Below are positions 1 through 10,400 of a stretch of 64,000 bases of DNA, in pieces. The translations under genes and the position numbers were made by a program. Source of the stretch: Sarcocystis neurona (taxonomy: Eukaryota; Apicomplexa; Conoidasida; Eucoccidiorida; Sarcocystidae); NCBI GenBank assembly GCA_000727475.1, contig KL647299.1, positions 3,023,615 through 3,087,614 of the forward strand, read 5' to 3'. The notes beneath the pieces are model-generated. The model was not told the origin of the DNA and did not search any database. It worked only from the letters and a program-made list of their open reading frames with translations. Within the stretch, counting starts at the first letter, position 1. The number at the start of each line of letters is the position of its first letter.

Positions 1-28
1 CGTTTTCCGTTCCACGCAGCAGCCACGC

Positions 29-30
<2 letters not shown>

Positions 31-62
<32 letters not shown>
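31..62. repeat. (CA)16 microsatellite
   Basis: Perfect CA dinucleotide run near the left edge of the window. No gene is evident around it. Confidence 0.95.
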
Positions 63-65
<3 letters not shown>

Positions 66-1316
66 CCTGCCCCGAGCGGAGTTCAGCCGTTCTGCTGCTG
101 CTTCATCACTGTTGCCGAGCTGTTCTGCAGCAGCCCTTCCTTGATAACTGCTGCTGCTGCCGCTGCTGTGGCAATACTCTTGCTGCTGCATCTTCACTTC
201 TGCCCTCTCCGACCTCGCTCAGTCCCGCGCTGCTTTGGCTGCTGTGTGCAAGCGACAGCGGCGCGGCGGCACAGCAGCAACAGCAACAGCAGCAGCAACA
301 GTACAGCAGCAGCGGCAGAAGCACACCAACAGCAGCAGCAGGGCCAGCAGAAGCAGCAGCAGCGGCCGGAGAGAGAGCAGCAGCCGCTGCTGCAGACAGG
401 ACGCACGAGGATAATCGTGTTGCGGCCATTGCTAGCCGGTCGGTGACGGTGAGAACAGCTGCTGCTGCTGCTGCCGGGCAGAGGAGGAGATATCCGTGTG
501 TTGCTGTTGCTGTTCCTGCTGCTGTTATCGAGCCCGGTAATGACATTGGCCTGTTGTTCTTCCTGATATGCCACTACTGCTGCTACTGCTCTGCATGTGA
601 TAATAACTCGCCCCACACGTACGTACTACTACTACTACGGACGCTGCTGCTACGGGAGACATGAACTGCCCGTGTTCGCGCTGGTGGCTGTCTGGTACTG
701 AGAAGAAAGGGCATGTGCTGCCGCCACTGTTCTCCCTGTCGCCCTCTCCTCCCCGAAAGCTTCTGCTGCGTTCTCTTCCTTTTTTCTCCTCCTGCCGCCA
801 GCAAGCCACGCAAGACGCTGCGGCTCCTTCCTGTATAGCCGTCGGCTGCTGCTACCGCACTCTTAACTGCTGTGTGTGCTACCGCCCCCCTACCGCTGCT
901 GCTGCTGCTGTCATTGCGGCTGTGTGGCTGCTACGGAGGCTCCCTCCTGCTGCTGCTGCGGCGGCGGCTGCGGCTCTTGCGGCGGATGCTGGTGCAGATG
1001 CTGCGGCCTCTGCTACGGATTCTGCGGCCCTGCTGCGGATGCTGCGTCTCCAGCTGCTGATGCTGCGGCTCTTGTTGCGGACGCTGCGGATCCTGCTGCG
1101 GATCCTTCAGCTCGGCGGCGGAACGCTTGCCGTCGGGCTGCTGTTGCTGCGGAGTGCGGGGATTTTTTATGCTTCTTCTTCACCTGCTGCACAGAGCGCT
1201 GGCGAGTTCCAGCTGCGACTGGCGGTCGCCCTCGGATAGGCGGAGCAGCAGCTAAGCATGCGGGCCGCAGAGGGAGCAGCAGAACATGCGAAATGCGACA
1301 AGAGCAGCATGTGTGA

Positions 1317-1356
<40 letters not shown>

Positions 1357-1428
1357 GTGTGTGTGTGTGCGTATACACATATATGTGTGTGTGTGCGTAT
1401 ACACATATATGTGTGTGTGTGCGTGTGT
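1317..1428. repeat. (TA)n tract plus TG/TATACACATATA tandem repeat
   Basis: A (TA)n run is followed by about three copies of a roughly 26-base unit made of a TG run, CGTATACACATATA and another TG run. Confidence 0.9.
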
Positions 1429-2562
1429 TGTGATGGTGCATGCGGAGCAGCAGCAGCTGAACAGCAGCAGCAGCGACGCCGGCGGAACAGAACACTTGCT
1501 CAAAGAAGCAGCAGCAGCCACGGCTGCAGCACGAGCAGCAATAGCAGCAGCAACAGCGAGGCGAAACGAAGAACAGCAGCAGCACGTGTAACCATCGGAG
1601 GAGCGTGGCACTTGCTCTCTCTCACACTGCCGCTGCTGCCCTGGCTGCCACGCGTGCTGCAGCATCAGAGCTGCTGCTCCTCCTGCATTTGCAGAAGCTG
1701 CTGCTCTTGCTGCAGATCCAGAAGCTGCCGTTGCTCCTACTGTCATACGAGCGAGAGACGGGGAAACGGCCGAGACAAACGCGGGCGACGCGGCGCCGGC
1801 ACGCAGCACGTGCTGCTCGCTCGCTACTCGGCCCCCTGGGCAACGGCAGCAGCAGCTGCTACGATGTCAGTAAAAACAGCAGCTGCGATCCCGGCAGCAG
1901 GAGCAGCAGCAACGCGTGGTGGAGTAGCAGCAAAAGCGCCAGCGTCGCACGAGCAGCAGCACCACGGCAGTAGCCCTCACACACCAGCAGGAGGCTCTGC
2001 AGAAGAGGAAACAGCAGCAGACGACAAAACAGCAGCATGCGCAGTCATCAGATCGACACAGGAGGCAACCCCACACGCAGCAGGTGCGCACACGTAATGT
2101 GTCCAGTGCTGTTGCCGCTGCTGTTGCCAGCCCAGCAGCTTGCCTTTTTCTTGTCTTTCCGTCGGCAGCAGTAGCAACAGCAGCAGCAGCGCCGCGCTGC
2201 TACAGACCACCTGCAACACGGTATACACATCTTCCGAAAGAGAGCAGCAGCAGCAACAGCGGAGCGCTCGTGAGACCAGCAGCGGCAGCGGCTCTCCAAG
2301 CAGCAGCGGCTCCAACAGCAGCAGCCTGCCGACCCGTCTTACTGCAGCAGCTGCGGCGGCCGCAGCAGCAAGAGCTAACAACAGCAGCGCAGCCACGACA
2401 CGCGGAACCACCGCTGCAGCAGCAGAGAAGTTCTCGGGCGTGGAGAAACGACAGCGGCGGCAGCCAACACAACAGCAGCAGAGGCAGCGCAACAACACCC
2501 GCAGAGGAGCAGCGGCAGGGAGCTTCTCCTCCTCCAGCGTAGACTGCGGCAACACAAACAAA

Positions 2563-3438
2563 ATGCAGCAGTTCTCCTTCCGCATGCAGCAGGATAGCGT
2601 CTGCTCTGCTGCTGCCGCCGCTGCTGCTCACCTCGTTGCCTCACCTGCTGCATCTTCTTCCTCCGCTTTTGCTGCTGCTCCTGCCACTTCTTTTGGGATT
2701 CGTAGTCACCACCGTGCTGCTGCTCCTGCGGCTGCTGCTGCTCCTGCGGCTGCTGCTGCTACTGCGGCTGCTGCTGCTACTGCGGCTGGTGTCATTTCTG
2801 CTGCCTCTCGTCCTGCTGGTGCTGCAGGGTATGCTGCTGCTGGTCTTGCTTCTTCTTTTCGTACTTCAGTCCCTCTCTGGCGTGCTGCTGCCCGTGCTCC
2901 TGGTGATTGTCCGGCCGCTGCTGGTGCCGCGGTCAACTCAGCGATGCCGCTGCCGCTGCTTCCTGCTGCTGCAGTCTCGTCTCGTCCGGGCGCTCACGGT
3001 GCTGCTGCTGCTGCGTGGAGGTGGTGGTGGCACGGAAACCTCTCGGGAGTCCTCTTTCGTCGGGCTGCTGCTGCAAGCTGCACTGCTGCACCGCGACGTC
3101 CTGCTGCTGCTGCTTCTGCTTCTGCCTCTGGTTTCCCCGAGAGCTCCGGCAGCAGCTGCGGCAGTAGTGAGGGCAGCAGCAGCAGCAGGAGCAGCAGCGA
3201 CAAATTAAACACCGACAGCAGCAGAAAAAGAGGAAGCAACGGCAGCAGCAGAAGAAGAAGCAGCAGCCGGCAGCAGCTGGTCCGCGCCATGGAAACAGAG
3301 GCGCTGGCACAGACGATCGATACTCTCGCTGCAGCTGTCGGGCCGCCCCAGCAAACGCAGCCGCAGGGGGATGCAACCCGTGCCGCTGCTGCTGCAGCAA
3401 ATGAGAGTACGCTACTCACAAGAGCAGCAGCAGCATAA
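2563..3438 (+). CDS. Candidate low-complexity coding region
   Basis: The frame is open from upstream of 2563, the first in-frame ATG, to the stop at 3438. The N-terminal part is nearly all Ala/Ser encoded by CTG-polarity repeats and is doubtful. The end is more gene-like: after a CAG-polarity block it reads MDT/ETEALAQTIDTLAAAVGPP-type sequence before a short Ala tail. An acceptor-like pyrimidine stretch ends near 3142, so the real coding part may be only about 3143-3438. No homologue recognised; open length alone is weak evidence here. Confidence 0.2.
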   Translation: MQQFSFRMQQDSVCSAAAAAAAHLVASPAASSSSAFAAAPATSFGIRSHHRAAAPAAAAAPAAAAATAAAAATAAGVISAASRPAGAAGYAAAGLASSFRTSVPLWRAAARAPGDCPAAAGAAVNSAMPLPLLPAAAVSSRPGAHGAAAAAWRWWWHGNLSGVLFRRAAAASCTAAPRRPAAAASASASGFPESSGSSCGSSEGSSSSRSSSDKLNTDSSRKRGSNGSSRRRSSSRQQLVRAMETEALAQTIDTLAAAVGPPQQTQPQGDATRAAAAAANESTLLTRAAAA

Positions 3439-3479
3439 TGGCAAACCAGCGGAAATGCTTCCCGCAGTCTCTTCTCTAT

Positions 3480-3990
3480 GCACCATGTATATCTTCTCCC
3501 CACAACTAGAGACACAGAGAGACAGAGACAGAGACAGAATAGGAGTATGTATGCCCACTTGTATGTATGTGTATACAAATGTATATATATGTATGTGCAT
3601 AGCTGTATGGCCTATGTACGTATGTGTGTAAATATGTATGTGTATATGTATGCGTTGCAGTGTGTTTCTGTGTACGTAGACGTAGCTGCCATACACAGGT
3701 GTATGTACGTATGGGTGTCTATGGATAGGTATAACACCGATATATATATATGTGCATGTGTATAGATAGATGCATGCGTTCACGCGTGTGAATGATGTAC
3801 TTTTCTTTGATCTCTGTACACTCTCTGTATAGATATATATACGTGTTTGTGTGTCTACATACATATATATACAAATGTATATATATATGTATATATGTGG
3901 GGGATATGTAAACATTCCTTTCCAGTGGCTCACGAGTGTAGACAGAGTCCCTCGGGAATGATATTGCTTTGCTGTGCAGGTGACGCGGGC
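3480..3990. other. Microsatellite-rich spacer, no gene seen
   Basis: TATG/TATA/GTAT-type simple sequence with no coding signal. A similar (TA)n stretch lies at about 4180-4260. The two flank a short CTG tract at 3995-4100. Confidence 0.7.
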
Positions 3991-4339
3991 CCATTCCTTG
4001 CCACTTGCTGCTGCAGTGTCGCTGCTGCTCTTTTCTTCTCTCCTGCTGCTGCTGTGTCGCTGCTGCTTCTCTTCTGCTGCTGCTGTGTCGCTGCTCGTGT
4101 CCTGCGGCGTTTTACGCGAGTCAAACTTGGTGTGCAGACCCCTGTGTCGATGTCTACGTTTCAATACACGTCCACCCACTAGCGTATATATATATATACA
4201 TACACGTATATATATATATATATATATACATATGTATGTATACATACGCATATATGTAGGATAGCAGTTAGTTTGTAGGGGAAGACGCTGCGGACAAAGT
4301 GGATAAGGCTGTAGAATTAATTTTTTGAAAGCCGGCGAA

Positions 4340-5050
4340 GAATTTGCGCTGCTCTGCTGCTGCTGCCTTCCCCACACCTCCGAGACGACGGAGTGAACAG
4401 CGGCTCCTGCTGCCGACGGGGCTGCTGCTTCATCTGCTGCGCAGACTGCGCACCTTCTCCTCCTGCTGCTGCGCGGTCCCTCTGCTGCTGCGCGGTCCCT
4501 CTGCTGCTGCGCGGTCCCTCTGCTGCTGCCGTGCGACTGTGGAGTTCTTCTGGAGTTCCTGCTGTGTCAACAACAGCTGCTGCTGCTCGTTTGCTACTGC
4601 TGCTCTTCTGCCGCCGCTTCTGCTCTTCGGCTGCTGCTGGTCGTCTCGCTGATGCAAGGAAGCCACTGCTGACGCTGCATGTGTTGCTGCTGCCGCTGCC
4701 GTCGCTGCTGCCTCTGGCAGATGTTGCGGCTACTCCTGCTGCTGCGTTTGCCGCTGACGCCACTTCTACCCATGCTGCTGGGGTCGGCCCTTCAGTTGCT
4801 GCTGCTCCTGCTGTTGCCTTTGCCGCTGGTGCTGCTTATTACCATGCTGCGGGGGTTGGCCCTTCTGTTGCTGCTGCTCCTGCTGCTATTTCTTCTGGCT
4901 GCTGCTGCTGCCCGTCCTCTTCCTGCCGTCACCGGGTGGCTGCTGTCATACATGCTGCTGCTACCTTGTTGCTCCTCCCGAAAGCTGCAGCTGCTCGACG
5001 ACTCGCGTTACTACTGCTGTTGCTGCTGCTGTTGCTGCTGCTGTCACAGT
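4340..5050. repeat. CTG-polarity field with two internal tandem repeats
   Basis: Plus-strand CTG tracts. At about 4461-4530 a 19-base unit (three CTG triplets plus CGCGGTCCCT) is repeated about three times; being 19 bases long it shifts frame in each copy. At about 4771-4900 a 72-base (24-codon) segment containing CATGCTGC..GGGGT.GGCCCTTC is duplicated. By comparison with the RbfA-like gene downstream, this block looks like intron sequence ahead of a plus-strand acceptor at 5128. Confidence 0.75.
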
Positions 5051-5128
5051 CGTGGATTCTCCTGAATTTCAAGAGGAATACAGCCACGCCGTCGGCCGCG
5101 CCCCCCCTCGTTGTTTTCCTCTCCGCAG

Positions 5129-5849
5129 CAGCAGCAGCAACAGCAGTTGGAGCGCTGTCGCCCTGCCAAGCAGCAGCGGCAGGAGGAGCAGCAGGAGCAG
5201 CAGCAGGAGCAACAGCAGCCGGACCGAGAGAGAAAGGAGCGGCGCTTCTGAAGACTGCGCGGTCGCAAGAGAAGAAGGAATGAAAAGAAGAGGACGCCGA
5301 GCAGCAGGTGCAGGAATAGCAGGAACAGGATCAGCAGGCGAGACAGCAGCAGGCGAGGCAACAGCAGCTGCAGCAGCAGACGAGACACTGGAGGGGGAGG
5401 AATCACTGTGGAACAGCAGCCGAACGCAGAGCTTCAAAGAGGAGTTGCTGCTGCTGCGGCGGAGCAGCAACAGCAGCCGAGCAGGCGGCAGACTCGTGCG
5501 CGCAGGGGCGGATGCGAAGCAGCAGAAGCAGCAGGACCGCAGCAGCAGCGGCAGCAAAGAAGGAAAAAAAGACCTCCCGAAGAGAAGAGGCCAAGGAAGT
5601 GAAGAAGAAGATGATCTGCTGTTGCTGCGGCTGCTTGGGAAGAGAGACGCAGGCCGACCAGAAGCAGAAATGTTCCGCCGTCAGCGACTGCTCATGGCGG
5701 CAGCAGCAACAGCAGCGACAACACAACAAACCGCTGAAGACAAGCCAAATAAACCCCTACAACGTACTGCTGCTGTCCAACTTCACATATATATATATAC
5801 GTATACACGTGTATTTATATATTACCGTTGGCCAGGGTTGGGTGTATAG
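5129..5849 (+). CDS. Candidate exon(s) after a strong splice acceptor
   Basis: A strong acceptor (pyrimidine run TTGTTTTCCTCTCCGCAG) ends at 5128 and the repeat polarity flips from CTG to CAG at the same place. Two readings are possible. One frame starts exactly at 5129, is Gln/Arg/Glu-rich, passes through PDRERKERRF and stops at 5249-5251, giving a 40-residue terminal exon with no ATG of its own. A second frame stays open to 5849, with the first in-frame ATG at 5280, and includes charged segments such as EEEDDLLLLRLLGKR before it runs into (TA)n. No domain recognised. Confidence 0.3.
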
Positions 5850-6150
5850 GCGTATGTGCAACATATATGTGTATAAAGACGTCTTCGTAGCACGGCTCTA
5901 CACGTTAGTATACCAAGATACTCCCTGCTATATATACGTTCAAGTACACCCACGTATATATATATATATACGTATATATAAGTATATATACATATATGTA
6001 CACATACGGGCATGTGTAGACATCTACATGGACAGGGAGATTGAATATACATGTATGGATTTCTGTTTGTGTGTCTATAGAAACGCATCTGTACCCATAT
6101 ATGTATATATATGTATATGTATGTATGTATATAAATACGTTTGTAGGTGT
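5770..6150. other. TA/CATATA microsatellite spacer
   Basis: ATATATAC/GTATATA simple sequence. No coding signal seen. Confidence 0.7.
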
Positions 6151-6179
6151 AGTCGTCAACGAAGAAATTCTGCAAGAGA

Positions 6180-7468
6180 CGAAGGCAGAAGCGTCTGCTG
6201 CGTACGCGGTGCCCGCTGCTGCTGCTGCTTTGGAGCTCCTATGTGTTCGTGTCTTGCATTGCTGCTGTTGGTCTGCGTGCTTCTGCTGCAGCTCCACCTG
6301 CTCTGGCAACTGCTTCTGCCGCTGCTCTGGCCGCTTCTGCTGCTGCTCGAGCTGCTTTTGCTGCTGCCGCTTCTCCGGCTGCTGCTGCACCTGTTGCTCC
6401 GGCTGCTTCTGCCGCAGCTCCTGCTCTGGGTGTTTCTGCTGCTGCTGTTGTCACTCCTGCTGTCGCGTCTGTGGCTGCTCGCTCGGCACTCCCGCGAGGC
6501 GCTGCAGCTGCTTCTCCTTGTAGTAATCCTGCTATTTCTCCCTGGGGACTGCTGCTGCTGCAGCTGTTTTTGCTGCATGTCCTCGTGGCTTCCCGTGCGC
6601 GCTGCTTTAACGACTGCTGCTGCTTTCGCTGCTCCTCTTACGCGTGTTCTGCGGCAGTGCGCTGCTACAATGTCGATGCCCGCTCTGCCTCCCCGCATGT
6701 TGTCGCTGCTGCTGCCGGCGCTGCTGCTGCTGCTAGCGTTGCTGCCGCTAGCCTCGCGGGTGCTGGCGCTGCTGCTGCTGGCACTGCTGCTGCTAGCACT
6801 GCTGCTGCTGCATCTCTTCTGTCTGCTGCAGCTGTTTCTTCTGCTGCTGTTCTTGGTGCAGCGGCGTGCTACCGGCCGTCTCTGTTTCTCTGCAATTCTG
6901 CGCTGCTACTGCGTGGACGTTGATATTTAGGTGCGTTGCATGCCTGTCTCACGTTCCACTGCTGCAGTTTTTGCTGTTGCTCTTGTTTCTCCTGCTGCTG
7001 CTTTCCTGCCGGTCCTTCTTCTTTCTTTGCTACTGTTCTTGGCACGGCTGCTGCTGCTGCTCTTGCGTCTCCTGTTGCTTCTCTGGTCGTAGGTCTCTCT
7101 GCTATGGCTCTTGCTTCTCCTGCCTCTGCTGCGACTGCTGTTGGCGCTGCTTTTGCTGCTGCTGTTGGTCTGCTGCTGCCGTGGCTGCTGCTGTCGCTAC
7201 GCGCTGTCCATCTTCTCCTCGTGCTCCTTCTATAGCTGCTGCTGTTGTTGCTAGTACCACTTGTGCTGTCTGTGCTGCTTCTGCTGTCTCAGCTGCATCT
7301 GCAGCTCTCCTGTCGCTTCTGTACCTGCCGTCGCTGCTGCTATCCTTTCTGGTTGCGTCCTGCTGCTTCTCCTGCCGTTGCTGTTTTTCTTGCTGCTCCT
7401 GCTGGTGTATTGGTTCTCCCGCCACTGCGATATTGCCGGTTTTTCTGCTGCTGCTGCTGCTGGACAGC
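6180..7468. repeat. CTG-polarity field upstream of the RbfA-like gene
   Basis: Nearly continuous plus-strand CTG/CTC/TGC sequence. It is open in several frames on both strands, but composition alone explains that. It ends in an acceptor-like CTGCTGCTGGACAG directly before the ATG at 7469. Best read as 5' untranslated, intron or intergenic sequence of the downstream plus-strand gene. Confidence 0.7.
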
Positions 7469-10400
7469 ATGTGCGTAGTAGTGTCACGGGTTTTGGCTGC
7501 TTCGCTGCGGTGCTTTGCTCGTCCAGGAAGGTCGTTAGGTCTAAGCAGCAGCGGACGCGGGACGGGTTCAGCAAAAAGAAAAGAAGAAGAAGCAGCCACA
7601 GCAGCAGTGGGACACTTGCAGGAAGAGGAGGACGCATGCCTGACGACGCATATCGACCAAGCATGTGACCTTGCTGCTGCTGCTGCGGTTGCTGCTGCTG
7701 AGAAACGTCCTGCTGCTGCTGCTTCTTCATCTTGTTCGTCTTTCCCTTGTTTAAGCGGCGCGCCCGACCCTCCTGCTGCTCTCTTTTCTGCTGCTGTTCT
7801 CCCTGCTGACGGCCTTCCTCCGCATGCTGCTGCTGCTGCTGCAGCACTGCCAACAGACCCGCCGACGCCTCTGGCAATACCGGCAGCAGCAGAAGACGAA
7901 GAAGAGCAGCAGTGGGGCAGTGAACAGCAGCAGCAGTCAGACGAAGAAGAAGAAGAAACGTGGAACAGCAGGAGCAGGAAGTGGCCTCCTCTGTACTCGA
8001 CGGTGACGCATGCAGAAGCTTTGCTGCTGCAAGAGAAGAGGAAGGGAAAACTTCAACGGGATGCTCGTCTTCGTTGGCTCCGGCAACAGGGTCTGCCAAA
8101 CCCAGAGAAGGAAGCGCGTTTCCTTCTTCGTCAAAATGAAAGAGTAACTTCCACAGTCTTTCCTCAAAAGTATATACATTTGTATATATATATAAATGTA
8201 CGTGTATATATATATATATATCATTCCAGGGAACGTTATAGGGAAAAGATACATATATGGACGCCTACCGGGAGTCTATTATATTTATGTATGTATATAA
8301 TTTCCCCTATATATATATGTATATATATGTGTTTTAGGCGAGGTTATAGTGTAGGCTTATCAAACGTTATATAAATATATGTATATATCTTCCCTCGAAA
8401 TTATATATATATATTACCATATACATATATATATATGTATATATGTATATGCAAGCAGCTTATGGGCAATTGTATATGTATATATTTATTTGGTGTAAAT
8501 GAAAAATTTGAAGGAGATTCATATTCACACACGTTGTAACTGAGGAAGGACAGCAGATCTACACTTGATATGTGGATGTTTGTGTTTACATTCCCGCAAG
8601 TGCATACCACTACGATTAAAGAAGACGCATATATATATATATATGTTTGTGTTCAGATTTCACGTTGCTGTTATTACCCTGCGGGTGCACAAGCGTGCGG
8701 CTACCTCCTGCTGGTACTCTCCCTGCTGCTGGTGCTACTTGCTGCTGCCATCAATCTGCTGCTGCTGCTGCTACCTGCTGTTGCAGCAATTTACAGCGGC
8801 TACTCCCTGCTGCTGCTACGTTCTGCTGCTGCTGCTACGTTCTGCTGCTGCTGCTGCTACCTGCTGGTGGTGCTGCTACCTGCTGGTGGTGCTGCTACCT
8901 GCTGGTGGTGCTGCTACCTGCTGCTGCTGCTACCTGCTTCGATCGGTAGCGACCTGCTGCTCCGGGTGTGTGTGCTCTGCCGGTGTTGGTAGCGCCCTCT
9001 CTCTGTTTTTGCGTGTCTTCCCCTGGAGGAGGCAGACCCCTTTCATCTGCGAGTGACCTGCAGCAACCGCTTGCTGCTGCTACTGCTGGTGCCACGATTT
9101 ATCTCCTGCTGCTTCTCTCGGGTCCGTCGCTCTCTCTGTGCTGCTGTCCATGGTGTGCCCACTACTGCTGCTGTTGCTGCTGCTGCTGTTGCTGCTGTTG
9201 TTCGGGTGCCGCGCGCGTGGGGCGGCTGGTGGTGCAGCGGGAGCAGCAGCTGGCGAAGGAGGAGGACGCCGCAGAAGAAGAAGAAGGGAAGGAAGAAGCA
9301 GAAGCAGAAGGCGCAGCAGCAGCAGCAGCAGGCCGGGTGCCTTTTCTGTTTGATGAGCTGGGCGGGGGTATACGCCCGAGTCACTTGCAGCAGCTGCTGC
9401 AGTCTACAAAGAAAGCTGAAATCATTTCCCGTCTTCGAGCAGAGATTCGAAGGGAGAAACTTCTGAATGCGAAGTTGATGAAGGCCGCTGTCCCCAACAT
9501 TGCCGGTATAAACGAGAGACGGCGTTTCCCTCCCTCTATTCCCTTTAGCTACACAAATATATCCGCAAATGCATGTACACATCTATCGACATATATACGT
9601 ATGCATGCGAAAGCATATATACATACACAGATAGGTGATGCGCATATATTTATTAATATGTGCACATGCGTTAAATAGAGATGAATATATGCATGTGTGT
9701 ATCTCTAAATGTAGGTCATTTTGTGTAAATGACCTGTATCTTTAATGTATATACTTCTATGTATCTCCCTATAAATTTCCATATTAAGCACTACTTCGAC
9801 TTATTTATATATACATATATACATATATATATGTATATATGCGTCTCTCTTCATATATATATATATATGTGCGTCTCTCTTCCTATATATATATATATTT
9901 ATGCGTCTGTGTTCCTATATATATATATGTGTGTGCGTTTGTCTTTTTATATACATCATCTTCTCTATTTTATACGGTTTTTTGTTGAGCACTCCTTTGA
10001 TTTTTTAATTTACATATATATCTGTCTCTATACGTCTTCTTTTAAGGCTTGGTCCAGGCCACGCATGCGTCTGTGGCTGGGTGTCTCTGCATGCGTCTCT
10101 CTCTTCGTCTGTTTTTCTCTCTTCGTGCACGTCTCTCCGTTGTGGGAGGGACACGAAAATGTCGTCCCCGAGGCCGGTCGCGCTGACGAAATAAACTCCC
10201 CCTTCACTTCTCACTCGAGAGGAGAAAAGAGGCGAAAAAAGTCGGCCTGCTGCCCGCGCATGCATCTGTCTGTCGCTGCGTAGATAAAGACTGCCTGGCC
10301 GAACGGTGGGTAGGGTCCTCTGCAGAGCTCTTGGAGAACAGTGCAGCAGCAAAGCAGGTGCAGAGAACAGACAGAAAGGAACACGAAAAGAGAGAGACGC

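Larger units (their letters stand above)
100..3440. repeat. CAG/CTG trinucleotide-rich field
   Basis: Interrupted trinucleotide tracts alternate in polarity on the plus strand: mainly CTG at about 600-1240 and 2590-3160, mainly CAG at about 1440-2560 and 3160-3440. Open frames exist on both strands because neither polarity contains stops. A pyrimidine-rich acceptor-like site (ending CAG at 1192) follows the first CTG block. No conserved domain is recognisable. This could be introns and low-complexity exons of an unidentified plus-strand gene. Confidence 0.85.

Noticed and set aside
5512..6930. Open frame of 472 codons on the plus strand
   Set aside because: It runs through CAG, (TA)n and CTG repeats in turn with no conserved segment. 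Stop-free repeats explain its length.
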